Assembly: GCA_038210185.1 (NCBI GenBank)
Contig: JBBQWX010000135.1
Coordinates: 1-11,743, forward strand
Direction: 5' to 3'
Source: Fodinibacter sp038210185
GTDB taxonomy: Bacteria; Actinomycetota; Actinomycetes; Actinomycetales; Dermatophilaceae
Length of the DNA: 11,743 bases
The notes beneath the pieces were generated by a model. It did no database searches. It saw nothing but the letters and a program-made list of their open reading frames with translations, and was not told where the DNA came from. A program made the position numbers and the translations under genes. Below, one piece after another: positions 5,974 through 11,743 of this stretch. The first letter of the stretch is position 1; each line of letters starts with the position of its first letter.

Positions 5974-6855
5974 TCACATCGGCAGCAGCGAGAGGTCGAC
6001 GGTGCCGTCGGCGACGAGCACCGCCGGCCCGGTGAGCTCCACACCGGAGCCCGACCGGAGGCGCACGGTGAGCCGACCGCCGGGCACGTCGACCAGCCAG
6101 GTGGCCCCCGTGTCGAGCGAGCCGGCCCAGAAGCTCGTGGCGATGGCCGCCGCGCAGGCCCCGGTGCCGCACGAGCGGGTCTCCCCGACCCCGCGCTCGT
6201 GCACGCGCATCGCCACGTGGCCGGGCCCCATGGGGCGCACCAGCTCGACGTTGGTGCCGTGCTCGGGCTCGGGGCGCACCTCCGGTGCGCGGGTGAGATC
6301 GAGCGCGTCGAGGTCGAGCGCCTCCGGCAGGGCCACGACCGTGTGCGGGTTGCCGAGCTCGACGCGCAGGGCCGAGCACGGGTCGCCGTCGTCGTCGAGG
6401 TGCACCAGGGCGTCGAACCCGTCGCGCTCGGCGGTCTCGGGGTCGGTGAGCCGCCACGGCCCTAGGTCGACCGCGAACTCCTCGCCGTCGCGCCGCACGA
6501 GCTTCACGCCGGCGCGCGTGGCGATCGCGAACTCGTCCGCGGTCTCCAGCCCCTCCCGACGAAGGTAGGCGGCGAACACCCGGGTGCCGTTGCCGCACAT
6601 CTCCGACAGGCTGCCGTCGGCGTTGCGGTAGTCCATGAACCACCGGGCCGAGCCGGCCTGAGCGCGCACTGCCGGGTCGTCGGCGAGGTCGGCAGGCACC
6701 ACCCGGATGACGCCGTCGCCACCGATGCCGGCGCGCCGGTCGGCCAGGGCCGCGGCCCGCGCAGCGGTGAGACCGAGGACGCCGTCGAGGTCGGGCACGA
6801 GCACGAAGTCATTCTCGGTGCCGTGCCCCTTGGTGAAGGTCAACCGCTCAGCCAT
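5974..6855 (-). CDS. dapF: Diaminopimelate epimerase
   Basis: Interconverts LL- and meso-diaminopimelate, the last but one step of lysine synthesis and the source of the peptidoglycan cross-linking residue; cytoplasmic and cofactor-independent. Both catalytic cysteines are present: Cys87 in MCGNGTR and Cys229 in SCGTGA, with Glu225-Thr-Arg before it. The N-terminal KGHGTENDF, FMDYRNADGS and GNPH motifs are intact, and 293 residues is a normal length. The ATG at 6855 was chosen over the in-frame ATG at 6864 because it gives the usual short N-terminus before FTKGHGTENDF and has a GGGG run just upstream; it overlaps the end of miaA by 8 bases, implying coupled translation. Downstream, the usual partner hflX is displaced by the surface cluster. 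Confidence 0.97.
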   Translation of the reverse strand: MAERLTFTKGHGTENDFVLVPDLDGVLGLTAARAAALADRRAGIGGDGVIRVVPADLADDPAVRAQAGSARWFMDYRNADGSLSEMCGNGTRVFAAYLRREGLETADEFAIATRAGVKLVRRDGEEFAVDLGPWRLTDPETAERDGFDALVHLDDDGDPCSALRVELGNPHTVVALPEALDLDALDLTRAPEVRPEPEHGTNVELVRPMGPGHVAMRVHERGVGETRSCGTGACAAAIATSFWAGSLDTGATWLVDVPGGRLTVRLRSGSGVELTGPAVLVADGTVDLSLLPM

Positions 6856-7774
6856 GCGCCCCATTGTGGGTCACGTGGTCGACGACCCGGTCCACGAGGT
6901 CATCCCAGGAACCGGCGAACGGGTCGAACCAGCGAACCCGCGGGTCGGCACCGAACCACGACTCCTGCCGGCGCACCAGGCGCCGGGTGCGCAGCGCCGT
7001 GTGGGCGACGGCCTCGTCGACCGTGACCACCCCGTCGATCACGTCGAGCGCCTGGGCGTAGCCGACCGCCCGGCTCGCCGTGCGGCCCTCGCGCAGGCCG
7101 AGGTCGACGAGCCCGCGGGTCTCGTCGACGAGCCCGGCGTCGAACATCCACCGCGCCCGGCGGTCGATCCTGTCGTCCACCATCCCCCGGTCGCCCCGTA
7201 GGCCGACCAGCACGGTGGGCCGCACGAACTCGCGGGTCGGCATCGTCGCGCTGAACGGACGCCCGGTCAGCGCGATCACCTCCAGCGCCCGCACCACGCG
7301 CCTTCCGTTGTTCGGCTCGATGGCATCGGCAGCCTGCGGGTCGGCAGCGCGCAGCTCGGCGAGAAGGGTTGCGACCCCCCCACGGTCGAGCCGTTCCTGC
7401 AGGGCCGCACGCACCCCGGGGTCGGTGGGCGGGATCTCGAGCCGGTCGAGCGCCGCACGCACGTAGAGCCCCGACCCGCCGGCGACCACGGGCACGGCGC
7501 CGCGCGCCCGCACCGCCTCGATGTCGCCGCGCGCGTGACGCTGGTACGCCGCGACGCTGGCCTCCTGGGTCACGTCGAGCACGTCGACCTGGTGGTGCGG
7601 GATGCCGTGGCGATCCTCGAGCGGCACCTTGGCGGTGCCGATGTCCATCCCCCGGTAGAGTTGCGAGGCATCGGCGCCGACGACCTCGCCGCCCACCCGC
7701 CGCGCGATCGCGATGGCGAGGTCGGACTTGCCGGTGGCGGTCGGGCCGACCACGCCGACAACGAGGTCGCCCAC
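6848..7774 (-). CDS. miaA: tRNA dimethylallyltransferase
   Basis: Transfers a dimethylallyl group to N6 of A37 in tRNAs reading codons that begin with U, the step before MiaB. The P-loop GPTATGKS is at residues 10-17, then GADASQLYRGMDIGTAK, VAGGSGLYVRA, and the family segments NNGRRVVRALEVIALTGRPFS and REGRTASRAVGYAQ. 308 residues is the usual length. The start is GTG 7774, one base after the def stop; no strong ribosome binding site is visible, so translation is probably coupled to def. The end overlaps dapF. No key residue appears to be lost. Confidence 0.97.
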   Translation of the reverse strand: MGDLVVGVVGPTATGKSDLAIAIARRVGGEVVGADASQLYRGMDIGTAKVPLEDRHGIPHHQVDVLDVTQEASVAAYQRHARGDIEAVRARGAVPVVAGGSGLYVRAALDRLEIPPTDPGVRAALQERLDRGGVATLLAELRAADPQAADAIEPNNGRRVVRALEVIALTGRPFSATMPTREFVRPTVLVGLRGDRGMVDDRIDRRARWMFDAGLVDETRGLVDLGLREGRTASRAVGYAQALDVIDGVVTVDEAVAHTALRTRRLVRRQESWFGADPRVRWFDPFAGSWDDLVDRVVDHVTHNGAHG

Positions 7775-7775
7775 G

Positions 7776-8381
7776 TCAGTCGCTGCGCTCGTCCTCGGGG
7801 GTCTCGTCGTCGTGGCCGAACGGGTCGCGGTCCTTCCCCGGCATCCACGACAGGCCGGGCACCCCCCAGCCGCTGGCCTTGACGGCCTTGCGTGCCTTGC
7901 GCGACCACTTGCCGGTGAGCCGGTCGACGTAGAGGAAGCCGTTGAGGTGGTCGTACTCGTGCTGCAGCATCCGGGCGAACCAGCCGGTCGCCTCGAAGCG
8001 CAGGTCGCTGCCGTCGAGTGCCAGGCCGGTGAGCGTGGCCTGCTCGCCCCGGCGCAGCGGATAGGAATCCCCCGGCACCGACAGGCAGCCCTCGACCTCG
8101 TCGTGCGGGTCGGGGTCGCCGACCACCGGCTTGGCCGAGGTGAGGTAGGGGTTGATGACGACCCCCCGCGGGGGGATGCCGTCGTCGTTGGTCAGCTGCC
8201 AGGTGAAGATGCGCAGCCCGACACCGACCTGGGGCGCGGCCAGGCCGACGCCACGCGCGGCATCCATGGTGTCGAACATGTCGGCGACGAGCTCGCGGAT
8301 GTCGTCGTCGATGACCTCGACGGGCTGGGCGCGCTGGTGGAGGATGGGCTCCCCGGTGATGACGACGGGTCGGATGGCCAT
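7776..8381 (-). CDS. def: Peptide deformylase
   Basis: Removes the formyl group from the N-terminal methionine of nascent proteins at the ribosome exit; an Fe2+ or Zn2+ enzyme. All three signature motifs are intact: GVGLAAPQ (44-51), EGCLS (97-101, metal ligand Cys99) and HEYDH (141-145, metal ligands His141 and His145, catalytic Glu142). The product has 201 residues with a basic, then acidic C-terminal tail of about 40 residues after the core, as in several actinobacterial enzymes. The frame is open much further upstream, but ATG 8381 gives the usual MAIRPVVITGEPILH start. It forms a tight unit with miaA and dapF, which is unusual for def, commonly paired with fmt. Confidence 0.96.
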   Translation of the reverse strand: MAIRPVVITGEPILHQRAQPVEVIDDDIRELVADMFDTMDAARGVGLAAPQVGVGLRIFTWQLTNDDGIPPRGVVINPYLTSAKPVVGDPDPHDEVEGCLSVPGDSYPLRRGEQATLTGLALDGSDLRFEATGWFARMLQHEYDHLNGFLYVDRLTGKWSRKARKAVKASGWGVPGLSWMPGKDRDPFGHDDETPEDERSD

Positions 8382-8388
8382 GCCGGAG

Positions 8389-8395
8389 ATTCTTA
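8389..8395 (-). promoter_or_regulatory. def: Possible -10 element (TAAGAAT) for def-miaA-dapF
   Basis: On the minus strand TAAGAAT ends 7 bases before the def ATG, in an otherwise GC-rich stretch. There is no clear ribosome binding site, which suits a near-leaderless transcript. No convincing -35 is visible. Confidence 0.35.
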
Positions 8396-8701
8396 CAGAG
8401 CCGGGCCGGCCACCGGACCACCTCGCGTCGTCGGAGGGGCCCTCGACCTTGGTGTCGGAGTCGGAGGCGGTCGGCGGGCAGGCCGCCATCCACCTGAGAT
8501 CTGCCACGACCCGCGGATCACCGTGCTGCCCTGCTCGGAGGTCGTCCACGGCGGCGGCGACGGGCGGCTGGAGGAGATCCGGTTGCGCGTCACGAGCACC
8601 GGCGAGGAGTCGACGCGCGACCGTGGTGCCCGGGCTCGCCGCCGCGAGCGGCGAGGGCGCGTCGGTGGCGCCACGGTCGATCGTGGTGTGCACTGGAGGA
8701 A

Positions 8702-8717
8702 CTCCCCCGTGGGGGAG
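8702..8717. repeat. Perfect 16-base palindrome upstream of the antitoxin-like gene
   Basis: CTCCCCCGTGGGGGAG consists of two 7-base arms around GT. An outer GGAAC (8698-8702) and GTTCC (8723-8727) extend the symmetry. It ends 17 bases before the AAGGAGG ribosome binding site, so it is either in the 5' leader (a hairpin) or an operator. Confidence 0.45.
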
Positions 8718-8745
8718 CCCCTGTTCCCGAGGAGAAGGAGGCCCC

Positions 8746-8937
8746 GTGAGTCTTTTCGACAGCGCCAAGGAGAAGCTTCAGCAGCTGGCCCAGGACCACC
8801 CCGACAAGGTCGAGCAGCTCAGCGACCAGGCCATCGAGCGTGGCGGCGACGCCGCCGACAGCGCGACCGGTGGCAGGTACGCAGGGCAGGTCGACCAGGC
8901 ACAGACGAAGGCCGACGGGGCCATCGGCGAGCCCTGA
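8746..8937 (+). CDS. MT0933-like antitoxin family small protein (PF14013 type)
   Basis: 63 residues from GTG 8746, preceded by AAGGAGG (8735-8741), the strongest ribosome binding site in the window. The sequence is charged and helical: SLFDSAKEKLQQLA, then HPDKVEQLSDQAIERGGD and TGGRYAGQVDQAQTKAD. The D-K-A-K start and the T-G-G-K/R-Y centre are the hallmarks of the Rv0909/MT0933 family, named after a Mycobacterium tuberculosis antitoxin paired with Rv0910. No toxin gene adjoins it here, and many actinobacteria carry solitary copies, so an antitoxin role is uncertain; a stress-related small protein is an alternative. The downstream hairpin indicates a single-gene transcript. Confidence 0.82.
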   Translation: MSLFDSAKEKLQQLAQDHPDKVEQLSDQAIERGGDAADSATGGRYAGQVDQAQTKADGAIGEP

Positions 8938-8953
8938 GCCTCCGACGACGCAA

Positions 8954-8987
8954 CCGAGGCCCCCGACCGAAAGGTCGGGGGCCTCGG
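8954..8987 (+). terminator. Strong hairpin terminator after the antitoxin-like gene
   Basis: A perfect 15-bp stem (CCGAGGCCCCCGACC with GGTCGGGGGCCTCGG) closed by a GAAA tetraloop, starting 16 bases after the stop codon. The following bases (ccgttcgg) have no T run, as is common for actinobacterial terminators. Confidence 0.8.
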
Positions 8988-9014
8988 CCGTTCGGCCAGC
9001 GTTGCGCGGTTCCA

Positions 9015-9044
9015 CTGACTCGGGGTTCGGCCCCTCCCTAGCCT
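9015..9044 (+). promoter_or_regulatory. Possible promoter of the small membrane protein gene
   Basis: CTGACT (9015-9020) as -35 and TAGCCT (9039-9044) as -10 are separated by 18 bases. A start near 9051 would give a leader of about 32 bases containing AAGGG before the GTG. It lies just after the terminator hairpin. Confidence 0.35.
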
Positions 9045-9082
9045 TGAGGAACACTCTCGCCTCCTGCCGAAAGGGAAACGTC

Positions 9083-9280
9083 GTGTCCCATGCCAGATCC
9101 GGTCTTCCACCACTGAACCTCACACCGTTCGACCCCACGCCCCTCTACGCCGCCGCCAACTCCCCGCGCCGAGACAAGCCGCAGCCGCGCCACTGCGCGA
9201 AGCGCAACCCTCACCTCACCGGGGTCGTCGTGACCGTCGTCCTCGCCTTGGTGGCGTTCGCCGCCTTCTTCCTGGGCTGA
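9083..9280 (+). CDS. Small single-pass membrane protein, unknown function
   Basis: 65 residues from GTG 9083, with GAAAGGG about 7 bases upstream. The first 45 residues are polar, Pro- and Arg-rich (motifs LNLTPFDPTPLY and RRDKPQPRHCAKRNPH). The end is one hydrophobic helix, GVVVTVVLALVAFAAFFLG, directly before the stop, so it is probably a tail-anchored protein with the basic part in the cytoplasm. I do not recognise a family. Its stop is one base from the miaB stop on the other strand, and no terminator separates them. Support for translation: an upstream promoter-like pair, a ribosome binding site and a clear membrane segment. Confidence 0.6.
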   Translation: MSHARSGLPPLNLTPFDPTPLYAAANSPRRDKPQPRHCAKRNPHLTGVVVTVVLALVAFAAFFLG

Positions 9281-9281
9281 G

Positions 9282-10799
9282 TCAGGCCGAGCAGGTGGGG
9301 ACCGCGGGCTCCGGCTGCGCCGGCCGACCCACCGACGGCATACCCAGCGAAACGGCCGGCTTTCCCGGCACCGGCGCGTCCTGCAGTGCGGCCCAGGCGT
9401 CTCCGCCCGCGGTGCGTCGCACGGCATACGCCCCACCGCTCACCCCGCTGTCGGCGACGAGGTGGTGCGGCGCACCGTAGGTGACGCCCACGGTGACCAC
9501 GTCACCCGGACGCGGGCGCTCGGCGCCGTCCGGCACGGCGAAGTGGACCAGCCGGTTGTCGCGGGCCCGCCCCGACATCCGCGCGGTGGCACCGTCCTTG
9601 CGACCCTCACCGGGCGAGACGAGCACCTCGACCTCGCAGCCCTCGACAGTGCGGTTCTCGGCCCAGGACACCCGCTCCTGCAGCTCGATCAGCCGGTCGA
9701 AGCGCTCCTGCACGACGGCCTTGGGCACCTGGTCGGGCATCGTCGCGGCCGGGGTTCCCGCACGGATGGAGTACTGGAAGGTGAACGCGCTCGAGAAGCG
9801 CGCCGCCTCGACGACGCGCAGCGTCTCGGCGAAGTCCTCCTCGGTCTCCCCAGGGAAGCCGACGATGAGGTCGGTGGTGATGGCGGCGTCCGGGATGGCG
9901 GCGCGCACCGTGTCGATGATGCCGAGGAACCTCTCGCTGCGGTATGAGCGCCGCATCGCCTTGAGCACCCGGTCCGAGCCCGACTGCAGCGGCATGTGCA
10001 GGCTCGGCATGACGTTGGGGGTCTGCGCCATCGCCTCGATGACGTCGTCGGTGAAGGCCGCGGGGTGCGGGCTGGTGAAGCGCACCCGCTCCAGGCCCTC
10101 CACCACACCGCAGGCCCGCAGCAGCTTGCCGAACGCCAGGCGGTCGCCGAACTCGACCCCGTAGGTGTTGACGTTCTGGCCGAGCAGGGTGATCTCGACG
10201 ACGCCCTGCGCGACCAGCGCCTCGACCTCGGCGAGGATCTCGCCCGGGCGGCGGTCCTGCTCCTTGCCGCGCAGGCTGGGCACGATGCAGAACGTGCAGG
10301 TGTTGTTGCAGCCCACCGAGATCGACACCCAGCCGGCGAAGGCCGAGTCGCGGCGCGTCGGCAGGGTCGACGGGAAGGTCTCGAGCGACTCCAGGATCTC
10401 GACCTCGGCGCGCTGGTTGTGCCGAGCCCGGTCGAGCAGGGCCGGCAGGCTGCCGATGTTGTGGGTGCCGAAGACCACGTCGACCCAGGGAGCGCGCTCG
10501 ACGATGGTCGCGCGGTCCTTCTGCGCCAGGCAGCCCCCGACGGCGATCTGCAGGTCGGAGTTGGCGGTCTTGGCCGGGCGCAGCTGACCGAGGTTGCCGT
10601 AGAGCTTGTTGTCGGCGTTCTCGCGCACGGCGCAGGTGTTGAAGACGACGACGTCGGCGACGTCGGGGCGCTGCGGCGCGGGGATGCTGGCCAGGTCGAC
10701 GTAGCCGGCCGTCTCGAGGAGGCCGGCGAGGCGCTCGGAGTCGTGCACGTTCATCTGGCACCCGTGGGTGCGCACGTCGTAGGTCCTCGGTTCAGTCAT
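9282..10799 (-). CDS. miaB: tRNA-2-methylthio-N6-dimethylallyladenosine synthase
   Basis: A radical SAM enzyme that adds a methylthio group at C2 of i6A37, following MiaA. The N-terminal UPF0004 domain has its cluster cysteines Cys14 (THGCQMN), Cys56 (NTCAVRE) and Cys90 (GGCLAQ). The radical SAM cluster is Cys164, Cys168 and Cys171 (CNNTCTFC). A TRAM RNA-binding domain follows near 385-455. The product has 505 residues, including a tail of about 50 residues beyond TRAM (Pro/Gly-rich, ending VPTCSA) that is longer than in many homologues and of unknown use. The ATG at 10799 has no ribosome binding site but a TACTCT box 9 bases upstream. The gene lies near recX, as usual in actinobacteria, with a yccF gene between. 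Confidence 0.97.
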   Translation of the reverse strand: MTEPRTYDVRTHGCQMNVHDSERLAGLLETAGYVDLASIPAPQRPDVADVVVFNTCAVRENADNKLYGNLGQLRPAKTANSDLQIAVGGCLAQKDRATIVERAPWVDVVFGTHNIGSLPALLDRARHNQRAEVEILESLETFPSTLPTRRDSAFAGWVSISVGCNNTCTFCIVPSLRGKEQDRRPGEILAEVEALVAQGVVEITLLGQNVNTYGVEFGDRLAFGKLLRACGVVEGLERVRFTSPHPAAFTDDVIEAMAQTPNVMPSLHMPLQSGSDRVLKAMRRSYRSERFLGIIDTVRAAIPDAAITTDLIVGFPGETEEDFAETLRVVEAARFSSAFTFQYSIRAGTPAATMPDQVPKAVVQERFDRLIELQERVSWAENRTVEGCEVEVLVSPGEGRKDGATARMSGRARDNRLVHFAVPDGAERPRPGDVVTVGVTYGAPHHLVADSGVSGGAYAVRRTAGGDAWAALQDAPVPGKPAVSLGMPSVGRPAQPEPAVPTCSA

Positions 10800-10808
10800 G
10801 GCCGCACC

Positions 10809-10814
10809 AGAGTA
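10809..10814 (-). promoter_or_regulatory. miaB: Possible -10 element (TACTCT) for miaB
   Basis: On the minus strand TACTCT (TANNNT type) lies 9 bases before the ATG and no Shine-Dalgarno sequence is present. This is the same arrangement as at the methyltransferase gene and suggests a nearly leaderless mRNA. Confidence 0.35.
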
Positions 10815-10930
10815 AGCCGGGGGTCGGGCTGCGCGGAATCGGGACGCCAGGGGCCCGGGACGTGGTCGCCGGCCCCACCCGGGGCAGTGGCAGCATGGAC
10901 CCCGAAGTCCCCGCGACGAGAGGACCCGCA

Positions 10931-11341
10931 GTGCGCACGTTGCTCAACATCATCTGGTTCGTGTTCGGCGGCCTCTGGCTCGCCCTGGGCTACGCGCTGG
11001 CCGGGCTGCTCTTCTGCATCCTGATCGTCACGATTCCCCTGGGCGTGGCGTCGTTCCGGATGGCGCGCTACGCCCTGTGGCCGTTCGGGCGGGCCGTCGT
11101 GCCCAAGGAGGGCGCCGGCTCCGGCGCCGTGCTGCTCAACGTCGTCTGGATCGTGCTCGCAGGCTGGTGGCTGGCTCTGCTGCACGTCAGCACAGCCATC
11201 GCCCAAGCGATCACCATCATCGGCATCCCGCTGGCCCTCGCGAACCTGAAGATGGTGCCCATCTCGCTGGTGCCCTACGGCAAGCGGATCGTGCGCACCG
11301 ACGAGCTGCCCCCGGGCGAACGGCCGCTGCACGCGATCTAG
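10931..11341 (+). CDS. yccF: YccF-family (DUF307) inner membrane protein
   Basis: 136 residues from GTG 10931, with GAGAGGA about 7 bases upstream; an ATG at 10895 would add 12 residues unlike the family. The protein has two homologous halves: LLNIIWFVFGGLWLALGY (4-21) matches LLNVVWIVLAGWWLALLH (68-85), and ITIIGIPLA (94-102) parallels ILIVTIPLG (30-38), followed by WPFGR and VPYGK. This internal duplication is typical of YccF. It has about four membrane segments. The family function is poorly defined. It is divergent from miaB and interrupts the recX-miaB pair. Its stop TAG shares bases with the recX stop. Confidence 0.93.
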   Translation: MRTLLNIIWFVFGGLWLALGYALAGLLFCILIVTIPLGVASFRMARYALWPFGRAVVPKEGAGSGAVLLNVVWIVLAGWWLALLHVSTAIAQAITIIGIPLALANLKMVPISLVPYGKRIVRTDELPPGERPLHAI

Positions 11342-11743
11342 TCGCGCTGGTGCTCCGGCGCCTTGCGGACGGCGTCACGCACCACGCGCACGGACACCTC
11401 CACGGGGTACCCCTTGCGGGCCAGCATCCCGGCGAGCCGCCGGGTCTGCACCATCGGGTCCAGCCCGCTCATCGAGCGCAGCTTCTTCGCCACGAGCTGA
11501 CGGGCGCGGTCCTCCTCGTCGTGCGGGTCGACCTCGTCGAGCGCCGCCTGCGCGGTGTCGTCGTCGACCCCCTTGCGACGCAGCTCCTGGGCCAGCGCGC
11601 GGCGCGCCAGCCCGCGCCCGACCTGCTGCGAGCGCACCATCATGCCGGCGTAGGCGACGTCGTCGACCAGCCCGACCTCCTCCATCCGGTCGAGCACCGC
11701 AGCGGCGACGTCGTCGGGGCAGTCCTTGCGGCGCAGCACCTGG
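11338..11743 (-). CDS. recX: Regulatory protein RecX, 5' part beyond the window
   Basis: RecX binds RecA filaments and limits RecA recombinase and coprotease activity. The visible C-terminal 134 or so residues are helical and carry the family features LRRKDCPDDVAAAVLDRMEEVGLVDDVAYA, ARRALAQELRRKGV and ARKGYP (three tandem three-helix repeats in known structures). The frame is open through the right edge, so the start lies outside, and recA is expected further on. It is convergent with yccF; the bases CTAG (11338-11341) provide TAG stops for both strands. Confidence 0.92.
   Translation of the reverse strand, partial: QVLRRKDCPDDVAAAVLDRMEEVGLVDDVAYAGMMVRSQQVGRGLARRALAQELRRKGVDDDTAQAALDEVDPHDEEDRARQLVAKKLRSMSGLDPMVQTRRLAGMLARKGYPVEVSVRVVRDAVRKAPEHQRD

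Larger units (their letters stand above)
8382..8745. other. Intergenic region between divergent def and antitoxin genes, with a possible coding remnant
   Basis: 364 bases with no convincing gene. On the plus strand, 8496-8630 reads EICHDPRITVLPCSEVV, then an acidic and basic mixed segment ending LRVTSTGEE, which looks like normal protein, but it has no plausible start, no ribosome binding site and no recognised family. It may be the remnant of a lost gene. A possible 8-bp hairpin (CTCGCCGC 8635-8642 with GCGGCGAG 8648-8655) lies after it. Confidence 0.3.

Noticed and set aside
8698..8727. ECF-sigma-like GGAAC...GTT promoter before the antitoxin-like gene
   Set aside because: The spacing is longer than the usual 16-18 bases and the start would fall on the ribosome binding site; the match is better explained by the extended palindrome.
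8382..8768. N-terminal extension of def by up to 129 residues
   Set aside because: The extension has low-complexity composition and overlaps the antitoxin gene and its ribosome binding site; the family start is at 8381.
7713..9041. 442-codon plus-strand frame across def and its upstream region
   Set aside because: It covers def antisense and the real antitoxin gene out of frame; no start signal and no family features over most of its length. Only 8496-8630 looked protein-like and is reported separately.
9607..11024. Long frames overlapping miaB on both strands (384 and 342 codons)
   Set aside because: Arg/Ala/Pro/Gly-rich shadow translations; miaB has all cluster cysteines in its own frame.

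Overview
The window is a stretch of a very GC-rich bacterial chromosome with actinobacterial character: GTG starts are common, three genes appear to have almost no leader, and a PF14013-type (MT0933) small antitoxin and the neighbourhood recX - miaB - miaA - dapF - hflX are present. An actinomycete of the Micrococcales, perhaps Intrasporangiaceae-like, would fit, but that placement is an inference from protein flavour and gene order only. No rRNA, tRNA, insertion sequence, phage gene or CRISPR array was seen.

Layout, left to right. 1-1023 (minus): 5' part of the ribosome-associated GTPase gene hflX, running off the left edge. 1099-1704 (plus): an RsmC-like SAM methyltransferase, divergent from hflX. 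1705-1872: short non-coding stretch, possibly a decayed gene tail. 1873-5661 (minus): a four-gene cluster encoding exported, Ser/Thr/Val/Ala-rich beta-sandwich proteins, three of them with SipW/TasA-type signal peptides; the last three genes overlap by 4 bases at each junction. 5662-5973: a GC-poorer leader with several inverted repeats. 5974-8381 (minus): def, miaA and dapF, tightly packed. 8382-8745: mostly non-coding. 8746-8937 (plus): orphan antitoxin-like protein, followed by a strong hairpin. 9083-9280 (plus): a small single-pass membrane protein. 9282-10799 (minus): miaB. 10931-11341 (plus): YccF-family membrane protein. 11338-11743 (minus): recX, cut by the right edge.

How the genes work together. 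The housekeeping part is translation- and tRNA-centred: Def deformylates nascent chains, MiaA and MiaB act in sequence on A37 of tRNAs, HflX acts on ribosomes, and the methyltransferase resembles rRNA guanine methyltransferases. DapF makes meso-diaminopimelate for lysine and peptidoglycan. recX belongs to the recA neighbourhood. The surface cluster interrupts this conserved block between dapF and hflX and has no functional link to it.

Two things deserve most attention. First, the HflX reading frame stays open but lacks about 40 residues of the G domain, including switch I and the DxxG motif; the join lies at a Leu-Val-Glu triplet that normally occurs at both ends of the missing part. Second, three consecutive secreted proteins share a C-terminal module (a VTNP motif, then two cysteines, the second followed by x-Gly), which suggests a co-assembled surface or matrix structure that I cannot match to a named system.
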